Shown: piece by piece, positions 42,896 to 52,103 of the stretch
Position numbering within the stretch: position 1 is the first letter of the stretch
Layout: each line of letters begins with the position of its first letter
From: Streptomyces sp. D2-8
Lineage (GTDB): Bacteria > Actinomycetota > Actinomycetes > Streptomycetales > Streptomycetaceae
NCBI RefSeq assembly: GCF_023184515.1
Contig: NZ_JAAHBP010000025.1
Coordinates: 1 to 64,000, forward strand
Direction of reading: 5' to 3'
DNA length: 64,000 nt
Notes under the pieces: model-generated
What the model was told of the DNA's origin: nothing
The model's database searches: none
Seen by the model: only the letters and a program-made list of their open reading frames with translations
Made by a program: the position numbers and the translations under genes

Positions 42896-43751
42896 GATGT
42901 CGACGGGTGCGGCGGTGGCGTGCATGGGTGCGGCTGTCTGGCTGCTGGGTGAGCGTGAGGAGGCGGCGCGGCGGGCGCGGTTGCTGCTCGCGGGTGGCGG
43001 AGCCGTCGGGAGCGGGCCGCCCGGGTGGCGGTGGATGACCGGTGGGCTGCGGCGCGTCCGAGGGCGGCTGCGGGCCGAGTGGTGGTCGCCGGTGGCCGGG
43101 CTGGTCCTGGCGGTGCTCGGGGCGTCGGTGCTGCCGGCCGTCCTGGGGGTGGCCGGGGTGCCGCTGCTGCGGCGGGCCCGGCTGGCCGGCCGGGCGCGGC
43201 GGGACCGGGAGCGCCGGGCCGACGCGGTGATCGCGTTGTGCGGGGCGCTCGCCGGCGAGGTGCGGGCCGGACGCCAGCCGGGCGAGGCGCTGCTGCGGGC
43301 CGCGCGGGACTGCGGCGGACTCGCGGACGCCCAGGCGACGGTGCTGGCGGCGGCGCGGTTCGGCGGTGACGTGCCGGACGCGCTCGCGACGGCGGCACGG
43401 CAACCGGGTGCCGAGGGACTGCGGGGACTCGCGGCGTGCTGGCGAGTGGCCGTGGACCAGGGTGCGGGGCTCGCGGCCGGACTCGACCGGCTCGCCGCCG
43501 CCCTGCGGGCCGAGCGGGACCAACGGTCCGACCTTCGAGCCCAGTTGGCGGGCGCCCGGGCCACGGCGGTGATGCTCGCCGGGCTGCCGGCTCTGGGGCT
43601 TCTCATCGGCACCGCCCTCGGTGCTGATCCCCTCCGAGTCCTGTTGCACACCGGGGCGGGGCTGGGATGTCTGGCCGCCGGCGGGGTGCTGGAGGGCCTG
43701 GGGCTGTGGTGGGTGCAGCGGATCGTGCGGGGCGCGGAGGCGGCGGCATGA
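42879..43751 (+). CDS. tadB: TadB-like type II secretion F protein
   Basis: 290 residues from ATG 42879, six bases after GGAGGAGG; a second ATG at 42897 is also possible. Several hydrophobic helices surround a cytoplasmic loop with ADAVIALCGALAGEVRAGRQ and LARAARDCG-like repeats, the GspF domain. It is the inner-membrane platform of the pilus machine. Overlaps tadA by 17 bases. Confidence 0.88.
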   Translation: MRGVPEMSTGAAVACMGAAVWLLGEREEAARRARLLLAGGGAVGSGPPGWRWMTGGLRRVRGRLRAEWWSPVAGLVLAVLGASVLPAVLGVAGVPLLRRARLAGRARRDRERRADAVIALCGALAGEVRAGRQPGEALLRAARDCGGLADAQATVLAAARFGGDVPDALATAARQPGAEGLRGLAACWRVAVDQGAGLAAGLDRLAAALRAERDQRSDLRAQLAGARATAVMLAGLPALGLLIGTALGADPLRVLLHTGAGLGCLAAGGVLEGLGLWWVQRIVRGAEAAA

Positions 43752-44539
43752 GCGGGGAAGTTGTCCACAGGCTGGGGGTGGCCGTGGGGGTCGTGCTGGC
43801 CTGTGGATGGCTGGGGCGGTGGCTGGTGGAGGCGCGGCGCCGCCGGAGGATGCGCCGGCGACTGGCCGAGCTGTCGGGGGCCCGTGAAGCGGCTGTTCCT
43901 GTCCCGCGGCCGGCATTGGTCGGGGTCGCGCGGACGTGGCTGGTCCCGGTGGGCGTGGTGTGTGCCGGATGGGTGCTGGTCGGAGGCCTCGCCGGGGCCG
44001 CCGTGGGAGTGGCCGGGGCGGTGGGGCTGTGGCGGTGGCGGTTGAGGCAGGAGGCGGCCGGCGCTGACCCGGGGGCACCCGACCTCGCCGAGGCGGCGCG
44101 GCAACTGCCCCTTGCCGCCGACCTGCTGGCGGCCTGCATCGCGGCGGGCGCCGGCCCGGTGATCGCGGCCCAGGCGGTGGGGGAGGCCCTGGGCGGCCCT
44201 GCCGGCGATGCCCTCGCCCGGGGCGCGGCGGAGGTGAGGTTGGGCGGCGAACCGGGCGCGGCCTGGCGGAGGTTGGGTGCCGTCCCGGGTGCCGGAGGGC
44301 TGGCCCGGCTGCTCGAACGGGCCGATGTGTCCGGGCTGCCCGCGGCCGTACCGGTCGCGCGGCTCGCCGCGGAGGCCCGGGCCGACTGGGGCCGCGCCGC
44401 CACGGCCAGGGGCCGCCGAGCGGGCGTGATGGTCAGCGCGCCGGTCGGGCTGTGCTTCCTGCCCGCGTTCATCGCGGTCGGCGTGCTGCCCGTGGTGATC
44501 GGGCTCGCGGGCGGGGCGCTCGGAGGGGGTGGTGGATGA
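43748..44539 (+). CDS. tadC: TadC-like type II secretion F protein
   Basis: 263 residues from ATG 43748, overlapping the tadB stop (ATGA). Membrane helices at both ends (AVGVVLACGWLGRWLV, VGVLPVVIGLAGGALGG) and a GspF loop with EAARQLPLAADLLAACIAAG. It pairs with TadB in the membrane platform. Confidence 0.86.
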   Translation: MSGEVVHRLGVAVGVVLACGWLGRWLVEARRRRRMRRRLAELSGAREAAVPVPRPALVGVARTWLVPVGVVCAGWVLVGGLAGAAVGVAGAVGLWRWRLRQEAAGADPGAPDLAEAARQLPLAADLLAACIAAGAGPVIAAQAVGEALGGPAGDALARGAAEVRLGGEPGAAWRRLGAVPGAGGLARLLERADVSGLPAAVPVARLAAEARADWGRAATARGRRAGVMVSAPVGLCFLPAFIAVGVLPVVIGLAGGALGGGGG

Positions 44540-44612
44540 CGCGGCGACCGACCGGAAGCAAGTGAGAGACAGCCAACAGAAGTTCGGACTCTTCTTTCCT
44601 ACGGGGGTTGAG

Positions 44613-44822
44613 ATGTATCAGGCGGTACGGGCACGGCTGCGTGCTCTGGTGTGCGGGATGCGCGCGGCGCGGAGGGACGCGGGGATGGTCACCTCCGAGT
44701 ACGCGATGGGAATCGTCGCGGCGGTGGCGTTCGCGGTGGTGCTCTACAAGGTCGTCACGAGCGGCCCGGTCAGCGCGGAACTCCAGAACATCGTGAAGGA
44801 AGCCCTCAATGCGCGGATGTGA
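44613..44822 (+). CDS. DUF4244 pilin-like small protein
   Basis: 69 residues from ATG 44613, after ACGGGGG. A short basic start leads to GMVTSEYAMGIVAAVAFAVV, a hydrophobic helix preceded by a Gly and a Glu at +5, as in Flp prepilins. It is probably the major pilin subunit, cleaved after the glycine. The 14-base overlap with tadE implies coupling. Confidence 0.85.
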   Translation: MYQAVRARLRALVCGMRAARRDAGMVTSEYAMGIVAAVAFAVVLYKVVTSGPVSAELQNIVKEALNARM

Positions 44823-45168
44823 GCGGGGCGCTGACCGGGGGTTCGTCACGGCGGAGTCGGCCGTGGTGCTGCCCGTGCTGGTGATGTTCGCGATGGCGCT
44901 GGTGTGGGGGCTGCTGGTCGTGGCCGCGCAGATCCAGTGCGTGGACGCGGCGCGGACGGGCGCGCGTGCGGCGGCCCGCCAGGACCCGCCCGGCGCGGTC
45001 GTGAAACTGACCCGCGAGGCGGCGCCGCCCGGCGCGAAGGTGACCGTCAGCCGGGACGCGGAGCACGTCCGGGTGGTCGTCGTGGCCAAGCCGCCGGTGC
45101 TGCGCGGTCTGTCCTTCGCCGTGCGCGAGGAGGCCGTGGCGTCGGTGGAGGAGGCGGTGGGCACATGA
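44809..45168 (+). CDS. tadE: TadE family pseudopilin
   Basis: 119 residues. GFVTAESAVVLPVLVMFAMA forms the TadE N-terminal processing site and membrane helix; CVDAARTGARAAARQ follows. The exported part is small and beta-rich (VTVSRDAEHVRVVVVAK). A minor pilin of the Tad machine. Its stop overlaps the next ATG. Confidence 0.88.
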   Translation: MRGCERGADRGFVTAESAVVLPVLVMFAMALVWGLLVVAAQIQCVDAARTGARAAARQDPPGAVVKLTREAAPPGAKVTVSRDAEHVRVVVVAKPPVLRGLSFAVREEAVASVEEAVGT

Positions 45169-45815
45169 GACGGGGCCGAGCGAGGGTTGGCCCGGGCCGT
45201 GAGCCCGCCGCGGTGGGGCGCGCCGGTTCGGGCCGGGGGCCGGGAACGGCGGGGTGCGTCGGTTCGGAACGGGGTTCGGCCACGGTGGGGTGCTCGGGTT
45301 CGGGCCGGAGGGTGGGCACCGTCGGGTGTGCCGGTTCCGGCCGGGAGCCGGCCACTGTCCGGGGCACCGGTTCCGGCGGAGGGCTCGCCACAGGCCAGAG
45401 CGCCTGCTCGGACAGAGGGTCCGCCAGCGTCTGGAGCGTTGGGGCGATCGCCGTGCTGTGCGTGGTGTTCGGTGTCGTTCTCGCGCTCGGGCAGGCCGTT
45501 GTGATCCGGCATCGTGCGGCGGGCGGTGCGGATCTCGCCGCGCTCGCCGCGGCGGACCACTGGGCCGATGGCGGTACGGCGGCCTGCGCCCGGGCCGGCC
45601 GGGTCGCCCGGGCCCAGGGCGTGCGGCTCGTGCGGTGCGAGGTCGCCGGGGAGATCTCGGACGTGACGGCGGCGTCGGGACGGGGGCCGCTCACGGCGGA
45701 GGTCAGGGCACGGGCGGGGCCTCCGACGGCTCCACTGGATCTGCCGACGGCTGCTCAGGTGCCTCGTCCGCCGCCGTCTCCTTCTCCTCCGGAGCCCCCT
45801 CCAGCAGCACCGTGA
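45165..45815 (+). CDS. TadE-like protein with cysteine-containing N-terminal repeats
   Basis: 216 residues from ATG 45165. The helical segment RGSASVWSVGAIAVLCVVFG with AVVIRHRAAGGADLAALAAA is the Rv3654c-type TadE-like core. Here about 75 residues precede it as degenerate repeats (VGCSGSGRRVGT, VGCAGSGREPAT, VRGTGSGGGLAT). The extension is unlike normal family members, whose helix lies near the start. The proline-rich end overlaps the helicase gene on the other strand by 113 bp. A later start nearer the helix cannot be excluded. Confidence 0.7.
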   Translation: MRRGRARVGPGREPAAVGRAGSGRGPGTAGCVGSERGSATVGCSGSGRRVGTVGCAGSGREPATVRGTGSGGGLATGQSACSDRGSASVWSVGAIAVLCVVFGVVLALGQAVVIRHRAAGGADLAALAAADHWADGGTAACARAGRVARAQGVRLVRCEVAGEISDVTAASGRGPLTAEVRARAGPPTAPLDLPTAAQVPRPPPSPSPPEPPPAAP

Positions 45816-48153
45816 GGAGCCGCACCGCCCCCCTCTTGTGCAGCGGGTCGTTGCCGTTGCCGCACTTGGGGGACTGGATGCAGGACGGGCAGCCGGCGTC
45901 GCACTCGCAGGAGGCGATGGCCTGGCGGGTGGCGGTCAGCCAGGTGCGGGCGGTGTGGAAGGCGCGCTCCGCGAAGCCCGCACCGCCCGGATGGCCGTCG
46001 TAGACGAAGACCGTGGGCAGGAGCGTGTCGGGGTGGAGCGGGATCGACACGCCGCCGATGTCCCAGCGGTCGCAGGTGGCGAAAAGGGGCAGCAGGCCGA
46101 TCGACGCGTGTTCGGCGGCGTGCAGGGAGCCGCCGAGGATCTCCGGGTTGATCCGGGCCCGGTCCAGCTGGTCCTCGGTGACGGTCCACCACACGGCGCG
46201 GGTGCGCAGCGTACGAGGAGGGAGGTCGAGTTTCGTCTCGCCCAGGACTTCACCCGTGATGAGCCGACGACGCAGGAAGGAGACGACCTGGTTGGTGACC
46301 TCGACCGAGCCGTAGCAGAGGCGGCCGTCGCCCCAGGGGATCTCGACGTCCGTCTCCAGGACGGAGATCGACGTCGTGTCCCGGGCGACCGTGGAGTACG
46401 GCGGGGCGGCCTCCTCGACGAGCGCGACGGAGTCCTCCAGGTCCAGCGACCGCACCAGGTACGTGCGGCCCTGGTGGAGGTGGACCGCCCCCTCGTGCAC
46501 CGTCGAGTGCGCGGCGCCCGCGTCGACCGTGCCGAGCAGCCGGCCCGTGCCGGTCTCGACGACCTGGACGGGGCGGCCGCCCTCGCCGCGGATGTCGGTC
46601 AGGTCGGCGGCGCGCTCGCGGCGGGTCCAGTGCCAGGCCTTGGTGCGGCGGCGCAGCAGCTTCGCGGCCTCCAGCTGGGGCAGGAGGCCCTCGCTGGCCG
46701 GGCCGAACAGGTCGAGGTCCTCGTCCGTCAGGGGCAGTTCCGCGGCGGCCGCGCACAGGTGCGGGGCCAGCACGTAGGGGTTGTCCGGGTCGAGGACGGT
46801 TGACTCGACGGGCTGGTCGAACAGGGCCTCGGGGTGGTGGACCAGGAAGGTGTCCAGCGGGTCGTCGCGGGCGACCAGGACGGCCAGCGCCCCCTGCCCG
46901 GACCGTCCGGCCCGGCCCGCCTGCTGCCACAGGGAGGCGCGCGTGCCCGGGTAACCGGCGATGACGACCGCGTCGAGACCGGAGATGTCGATGCCGAGTT
47001 CGAGGGCGTTCGTCGCGGCGAGGCCCAGCAGTTCACCCGAATGGAGGGCTTGTTCGAGAGCGCGGCGCTCCTCGGGGAGATAGCCGCCCCGGTACGCCGC
47101 GACACGCCGGGCCAACGACCGGTCGACCTCGGCCAGCCGCTCCTGGGAAATGACCGAGATCAGCTCGGCGCCGCGCCGGGAGCGGACGAAGGCGACCGAG
47201 CGCACGCCCTGCACGGTGAGGTCGGTCAGCAGGTCGGCGGCCTCGGCGGTGGCCGTACGGCGGACGGGGGCGCCCTTCTCGCCGTGCAGCTCGGTCAGCG
47301 GCGGTTCCCAGAGGGCGAACACCAGTTCACCGCGTGGGGAGGCGTCGTCGGCCACCTCCACCACCGGCACGCCGGTGAGGCGGCGGGCGGCCACCGCGGG
47401 CTCGGCGGCGGTCGCGGAGGCCAGCAGGAACACGGGCGACGCGCCGTAGCGGGCACACAGACGGCGCAGCCGGCGCAGCACCTGGGCGACATTCGAGCCG
47501 AAGACGCCGCGGTAGGTGTGGCACTCGTCGATGACGACGTACTTCAGCGATTTCAGGAAGGAGGACCAGCGGGGGTGGGACGGCAGGATGCCGCGGTGCA
47601 GCATGTCCGGGTTGGTCAGGACGTAGTTGGCGTACTGGCGGATCCACTCGCGCTCCTCGAACGGAGTATCGCCGTCGTACACGGCTGGGCGTACGGAATT
47701 GCCCAGGGAATGTGAAAGTTCCTTCACGGAACGGCACTGGTCCGCCGCGAGCGCCTTGGTGGGAGCGAGGTAGAGGGTGGTCGCGCCGCGGCCGTTCGGG
47801 GCCTCCGCGCCCTCCAGAAGGGTGGACAGGACCGGCACGAGGTAGGCCAGGGATTTGCCGGAGGCGGTGCCGGTGGCGACGACGACCGAGTCGCCGTCCA
47901 GGGCGTGCTCGGCCGCGCGTGCCTGGTGGGCCCAGGGATGCTCGATGCCCGCGGCTCGCACGGCCGCGACGACCTCCGCGCGGATCCGGTCCGGCCAGAC
48001 GGCATGCCGACCCTCACGTGGGGGCAAGTGCTCCGTATGAGTAATGCGCGAAGCCCTGCCCGGACCGGACGCGAGCCGGTCCAGGACCGTGCCCGGCGCG
48101 GGTCGGGAGGCGGGGTCCGTCGGGGTTCGATCAGATCGGTGATTCTTGGCCAT
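45703..48153 (-). CDS. DEAD-box helicase with DUF1998 zinc domain
   Basis: 816 residues from ATG 48153. SF2 motor: VVATGTASGKSLAYLVP (motif I), YVVIDECHTYRG (DEVH-like DECH), LASATAAEP (SAT), and NALELGIDISGLDAVVIAGYPG with QQAGRAGRSGQ for motifs V-VI. The C-terminal DUF1998 region ends in CECDAGCPSCIQSPKCGNG, four cysteines for zinc. Relatives of B. subtilis MrfA/YprA act in DNA repair. The 3' end overlaps the TadE-like gene tail to tail. Confidence 0.93.
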   Translation of the reverse strand: MAKNHRSDRTPTDPASRPAPGTVLDRLASGPGRASRITHTEHLPPREGRHAVWPDRIRAEVVAAVRAAGIEHPWAHQARAAEHALDGDSVVVATGTASGKSLAYLVPVLSTLLEGAEAPNGRGATTLYLAPTKALAADQCRSVKELSHSLGNSVRPAVYDGDTPFEEREWIRQYANYVLTNPDMLHRGILPSHPRWSSFLKSLKYVVIDECHTYRGVFGSNVAQVLRRLRRLCARYGASPVFLLASATAAEPAVAARRLTGVPVVEVADDASPRGELVFALWEPPLTELHGEKGAPVRRTATAEAADLLTDLTVQGVRSVAFVRSRRGAELISVISQERLAEVDRSLARRVAAYRGGYLPEERRALEQALHSGELLGLAATNALELGIDISGLDAVVIAGYPGTRASLWQQAGRAGRSGQGALAVLVARDDPLDTFLVHHPEALFDQPVESTVLDPDNPYVLAPHLCAAAAELPLTDEDLDLFGPASEGLLPQLEAAKLLRRRTKAWHWTRRERAADLTDIRGEGGRPVQVVETGTGRLLGTVDAGAAHSTVHEGAVHLHQGRTYLVRSLDLEDSVALVEEAAPPYSTVARDTTSISVLETDVEIPWGDGRLCYGSVEVTNQVVSFLRRRLITGEVLGETKLDLPPRTLRTRAVWWTVTEDQLDRARINPEILGGSLHAAEHASIGLLPLFATCDRWDIGGVSIPLHPDTLLPTVFVYDGHPGGAGFAERAFHTARTWLTATRQAIASCECDAGCPSCIQSPKCGNGNDPLHKRGAVRLLTVLLEGAPEEKETAADEAPEQPSADPVEPSEAPPVP

Positions 48154-48312
48154 CGGCACCGAGTGTGTCACTGGCGTGACGGACAATGGAGCCAAGGCGT
48201 CGTGCACGCCTGCCGGTAAGTGATTGAATGCCATCGCGGCTGGCGAAGCGTCCAGGGGCTGAAGCCGAATGCCCCTAGGGCGACCGCTCGATAGCAAGGT
48301 GCTGGAGGATCC

Positions 48313-48654
48313 GTGGACCTGTCCCTGTCGACCGAAACCATGGGCGATCGCACGATCGTCAGGGTCGGTGGCGAAATCGACGTATATACCGCGCCCAAGC
48401 TGCGCGAGCAGTTGGTCGAGCTGGTGAACGACGGCAGTTTCCACCTTGTCGTCGACATGGAGGGCGTGGACTTCCTCGACTCCACCGGGCTCGGCGTACT
48501 GGTCGGCGGCCTGAAGCGCGTGCGTGCCCATGAGGGCTCCCTGCGCCTGGTCTGCAACCAGGAGCGCATTCTGAAGATCTTCCGTATCACCGGCCTCACC
48601 AAGGTGTTCCCGATTCACACCTCGGTCGAGGAAGCGGTTGCGGCCACCGACTGA
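48313..48654 (+). CDS. bldG: Anti-sigma factor antagonist BldG
   Basis: 113 residues from GTG 48313. A STAS fold with RVGGEIDVYTAPKLREQLVE and the phosphorylation loop DFLDSTGLGVLVGGL containing Ser57. Length and position match BldG, which is required for aerial mycelium and antibiotic production. Its unphosphorylated form binds anti-sigma factors, releasing sigma factors. A companion anti-sigma gene follows. Confidence 0.96.
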   Translation: MDLSLSTETMGDRTIVRVGGEIDVYTAPKLREQLVELVNDGSFHLVVDMEGVDFLDSTGLGVLVGGLKRVRAHEGSLRLVCNQERILKIFRITGLTKVFPIHTSVEEAVAATD

Positions 48655-48661
48655 CACCGGT

Positions 48662-48680
48662 CCCGGGCCCCGTGCCCGGG
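48662..48680 (+). terminator. Hairpin in the bldG-anti-sigma gap
   Basis: CCCGGGC/GCCCGGG 7-bp stem with a five-base loop, eight bases after the bldG stop. It may cause the partial termination known for the bldG message in S. coelicolor. Confidence 0.45.
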
Positions 48681-48776
48681 CCGGCCGTCGTTCGGCAGAA
48701 GTGAAGACCGAGGGGGCCCGGGATTTCGGCGGCCCGGAGCCTCTCGACAGCACGCCCGTAGTTGCGAGGGGGATGC

Positions 48777-49214
48777 ATGGCCACCGTTGAGCTCCGCTTC
48801 AGCGCGCTGCCCGAGCATGTCAGGACCGCCCGGCTGGTGGCGGCGGCGGTGGCGCGCAGGGCCGGAGTGGACGAGGCCGTCCTCGACGAAGTCAGGCTCG
48901 CCGTCGGCGAGGCGTGCACCCGGGCCGTCGGGCTGCACCAGACCGGCGGGATCTCGGCACCGGTGAAGGTGCTGCTGATCGAGGAGGAGAAGCAGTTCTC
49001 CATCGAGGTCGGCGACGAGGCCCCGCACGCGGTCTCCGGCGAGCGCGCCCCCGGTGCCGGACCCGGCGACCCCGACGGGGAAGCCGACGAGGACGAGATG
49101 GGCCTCGCGGTCATCAGCGGACTCGTCGACGACGTCGAGGTCAGCGCGGGAGAGCACGGCGGGCTGATCAAGATGACCTGGCCGACCACGCCGCCGCCGA
49201 CGATTCTGGTCTGA
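48777..49214 (+). CDS. HATPase anti-sigma factor, BldG partner
   Basis: 145 residues from ATG 48777, after GAGGGGG; an ATG five codons upstream is also in frame. EVRLAVGEACTRAVGLHQ supplies the N box of the RsbW-like fold, but the G1 (SIEVGDEAP) and G2 (GLAVISGLVDDVEVS) boxes are weak, and an acidic insertion (DPDGEADEDEM) lies between them. It likely binds BldG; kinase activity is uncertain from sequence. Probably cotranscribed with bldG. Confidence 0.88.
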   Translation: MATVELRFSALPEHVRTARLVAAAVARRAGVDEAVLDEVRLAVGEACTRAVGLHQTGGISAPVKVLLIEEEKQFSIEVGDEAPHAVSGERAPGAGPGDPDGEADEDEMGLAVISGLVDDVEVSAGEHGGLIKMTWPTTPPPTILV

Positions 49215-49240
49215 CCCCGCCACCGCACACTCCGTTCGTC

Positions 49241-49268
49241 CGAAGGGCCCCACCCGTGGGGCCCTTCG
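49241..49268 (+). terminator. Terminator after anti-sigma gene
   Basis: A perfect 12-bp stem CGAAGGGCCCCA/TGGGGCCCTTCG around CCCG, 27 bp past the stop. Confidence 0.85.
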
Positions 49269-49486
49269 TCATGTGCGGGTGTCAGTGCTCGCCTTTACAG
49301 TAGTCCTGTGCCGCTCATCGCGTGAATTCGTTCACGATCATTCGCGCGCTCTCCGGCAGCCTCAGAATGCTTTCAGGGCATTACCCCGGAAGGCCAATTC
49401 CGTTTATCTCGCTCTGTTTTGATCAGGTTCCGGTACCTACAATCCCGTCCACATCTTGAGCTCAGCCCAAGCGTCAAGGAGGACGA

Positions 49487-51892
49487 ATGGCGGGGCTTTC
49501 CCTCTCACAACAGTCGGGCCATCCCACAGACCTCGCAGCCGCCGTACTGACCGATGGCAACCGCGTCCTCATCGTGGTCATCGCGGTCGTAGCACTGGCG
49601 GCGCTGGCGGTCGCGGGCGTCCTGGTACGCCAGGTACTCGCGGCCGGCGAGGGCACCGACAGCATGAAGAAGATCGCGGCGGCGGTCCAGGAAGGCGCGA
49701 ACGCCTATCTGGCACGCCAGCTGCGCACGCTCGGCGTATTCGCCGTGGTCGTGTTCTTCCTGCTCATGCTGCTGCCCGCGGACGACTGGAATCAGCGTGC
49801 CGGACGCTCGGTGTTCTTCCTGATCGGAGCGGCGTTCTCGGCGGCCACCGGCTATATCGGCATGTGGCTCGCCGTACGAAGCAATGTGCGTGTCGCCGCG
49901 GCGGCGCGTGAAGCCACCCCGGCGGAAGGCGAGCCGGAAAAGGATCTGACCACCGTCTCGCACAAGGCGATGAAGATCGCTTTCCGTACGGGCGGCGTGG
50001 TCGGTATGTTCACGGTGGGCCTCGGCCTGCTCGGCGCCTCCTGCGTGGTGCTGGTCTACGCGGCCGACGCGCCGAAGGTGCTCGAGGGCTTCGGCCTCGG
50101 AGCCGCGCTGATCGCGATGTTCATGCGTGTCGGCGGCGGCATCTTCACCAAGGCCGCCGACGTCGGCGCCGACCTGGTCGGCAAGGTCGAACAGGGCATT
50201 CCGGAGGACGATCCGCGCAATGCCGCGACCATCGCCGACAACGTGGGCGACAACGTCGGCGACTGCGCGGGCATGGCGGCCGACCTCTTCGAGTCGTACG
50301 CCGTGACCCTGGTCGCCGCGCTGATCCTCGGTTCGGCAGCCTTCGGCGACGCCGGGCTCGGCTTCCCGCTGCTCGTGCCGGCGATCGGTGTGATCACCGC
50401 CATGATCGGCATCTTCGCGGTGGCGCCCAGGCGGGCCGACCGCAGCGGCATGAGCGCCATCAACCGCGGGTTCTTCATCTCCGCGGTGATCTCGGTCGTG
50501 CTGGTGGCGGTGGCCGTCTTCGTCTACCTGCCCGGGAAGTACTCCGAGCTGGACGGTGTCACCGACGCCACGATCCAGGCCAAGGACGGCGACCCGCGGG
50601 TCCTCGCCCTCGTCGCGGTGGCCATCGGCATCGTGCTCGCCGCTCTCATCCAGCAACTGACCGGCTACTTCACCGAGACCACCCGGCGACCCGTCAGAGA
50701 CATCGGCAAGACCTCGCTCACCGGCCCGGCCACCGTCGTCCTCGCCGGTATCTCCGTCGGTCTCGAATCAGCCGTCTACACCGCACTGTTGATCGGTCTC
50801 GGTGTGTACGGGGCGTTCCTGCTCGGCGGGACGTCGATCATGCTGGCGCTGTTCGCTGTGGCGCTGGCCGGCACCGGCCTGCTCACCACGGTCGGTGTGA
50901 TCGTCGCGATGGACACCTTCGGGCCGGTCTCCGACAACGCGCAGGGCATCGCGGAGATGTCCGGCGACGTCGAGGGCGCGGGCGCGCAGGTGCTCACCAA
51001 CCTGGACGCGGTCGGCAACACCACCAAGGCGATCACCAAGGGCATCGCGATCGCCACGGCCGTGCTCGCGGCGGCGGCACTGTTCGGGTCGTACCGCGAC
51101 GCGATCTTCACCGGCGCGCGGGACGTGGGCGAGAAACTCAGCGGGGAAGGCGCCCCGATGAGTCTGATGATGGACATCTCGCAGCCCAACAACCTCGTGG
51201 GTCTCATCGCCGGCGCGGCGGTCGTCTTCCTCTTCTCGGGGCTGGCGATCAACGCCGTGTCGCGGTCGGCGGGTTCCGTGGTCTACGAGGTGCGGCGGCA
51301 GTTCCGTGAGAAGCCCGGGATCATGGACTACAGCGAGACTCCGGAGTACGGCAAGGTCGTCGACATCTGTACCAAGGACGCCCTGCGCGAGCTCGCCACG
51401 CCCGGTCTGCTGGCCGTGCTGGCGCCCATCTTCATCGGGTTCACGCTCGGCGTCGGTCCGCTCGGCGCGTTCCTGGCGGGCGCGATCGGCGCGGGCACCC
51501 TGATGGCGGTGTTCCTCGCCAACTCCGGTGGCGCCTGGGACAACGCCAAGAAGCTCGTCGAGGACGGCCACCACGGAGGCAAGGGAAGCGAGGCCCACGC
51601 CGCGACCGTGATCGGAGACACGGTCGGCGACCCCTTCAAGGACACCGCGGGTCCCGCGATCAACCCGCTGCTGAAGGTCATGAACCTGGTGGCGCTGCTC
51701 ATCGCGCCCGCGGTGATCAAGTTCTCCTACGGCCCGGACAAGAGCATCGTTGTGCGGATTCTGGTCGCCGTGCTCGCGTTCCTGGTGATCGCCGGGGCGG
51801 TGTACGTGTCAAAGCGGCGAGGAATCGCCATGGGTGACGAAGACAACGCCGGGTCGGAGCCCAAGTCGGCCGATCCGGCGGTCGTTTCGTAG
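49487..51892 (+). CDS. hppA: Membrane H+-translocating pyrophosphatase
   Basis: 801 residues with 15-17 membrane helices. Catalytic motifs: DVGADLVGKVEQGIPEDDPR with NVGDNVGDCAGMAADLFESY, and in the C-terminal half GDTVGDPFKDTAGPAINPL. The motif GNTTKAITKG (about residue 510) has Lys where potassium-dependent enzymes have Ala, so the pump should be potassium-independent. It couples pyrophosphate hydrolysis to proton export. The AT-rich 49320-49450 region probably holds its promoter. Confidence 0.97.
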   Translation: MAGLSLSQQSGHPTDLAAAVLTDGNRVLIVVIAVVALAALAVAGVLVRQVLAAGEGTDSMKKIAAAVQEGANAYLARQLRTLGVFAVVVFFLLMLLPADDWNQRAGRSVFFLIGAAFSAATGYIGMWLAVRSNVRVAAAAREATPAEGEPEKDLTTVSHKAMKIAFRTGGVVGMFTVGLGLLGASCVVLVYAADAPKVLEGFGLGAALIAMFMRVGGGIFTKAADVGADLVGKVEQGIPEDDPRNAATIADNVGDNVGDCAGMAADLFESYAVTLVAALILGSAAFGDAGLGFPLLVPAIGVITAMIGIFAVAPRRADRSGMSAINRGFFISAVISVVLVAVAVFVYLPGKYSELDGVTDATIQAKDGDPRVLALVAVAIGIVLAALIQQLTGYFTETTRRPVRDIGKTSLTGPATVVLAGISVGLESAVYTALLIGLGVYGAFLLGGTSIMLALFAVALAGTGLLTTVGVIVAMDTFGPVSDNAQGIAEMSGDVEGAGAQVLTNLDAVGNTTKAITKGIAIATAVLAAAALFGSYRDAIFTGARDVGEKLSGEGAPMSLMMDISQPNNLVGLIAGAAVVFLFSGLAINAVSRSAGSVVYEVRRQFREKPGIMDYSETPEYGKVVDICTKDALRELATPGLLAVLAPIFIGFTLGVGPLGAFLAGAIGAGTLMAVFLANSGGAWDNAKKLVEDGHHGGKGSEAHAATVIGDTVGDPFKDTAGPAINPLLKVMNLVALLIAPAVIKFSYGPDKSIVVRILVAVLAFLVIAGAVYVSKRRGIAMGDEDNAGSEPKSADPAVVS

Positions 51893-51920
51893 GGAGGTCC
51901 TCCGAGCCCCAGCTCAAGGT

Positions 51921-51958
51921 GCGGGCGGGCGGCGCGCGTTGACGCGTCGCCCGCCCGC
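51921..51958 (+). terminator. Terminator after hppA
   Basis: An 11-bp stem GCGGGCGGGCG/CGCCCGCCCGC with an inner CGCGT/ACGCG pairing, 28 bp past the stop. Confidence 0.8.
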
Positions 51959-52103
51959 GCTGTGCGGGTACACGATCACGCGTGAGCCTTATCTCGCTTG
52001 ATGCAAAAGGTTACAAAGCGGTCTTAATAGGTGTTCGGCGTGCGGGTGCCGTGCATCTGGCGTGTATGTTCCGGGGCCGAGAGCCATGGAAGGGACCAAA
52101 CCG

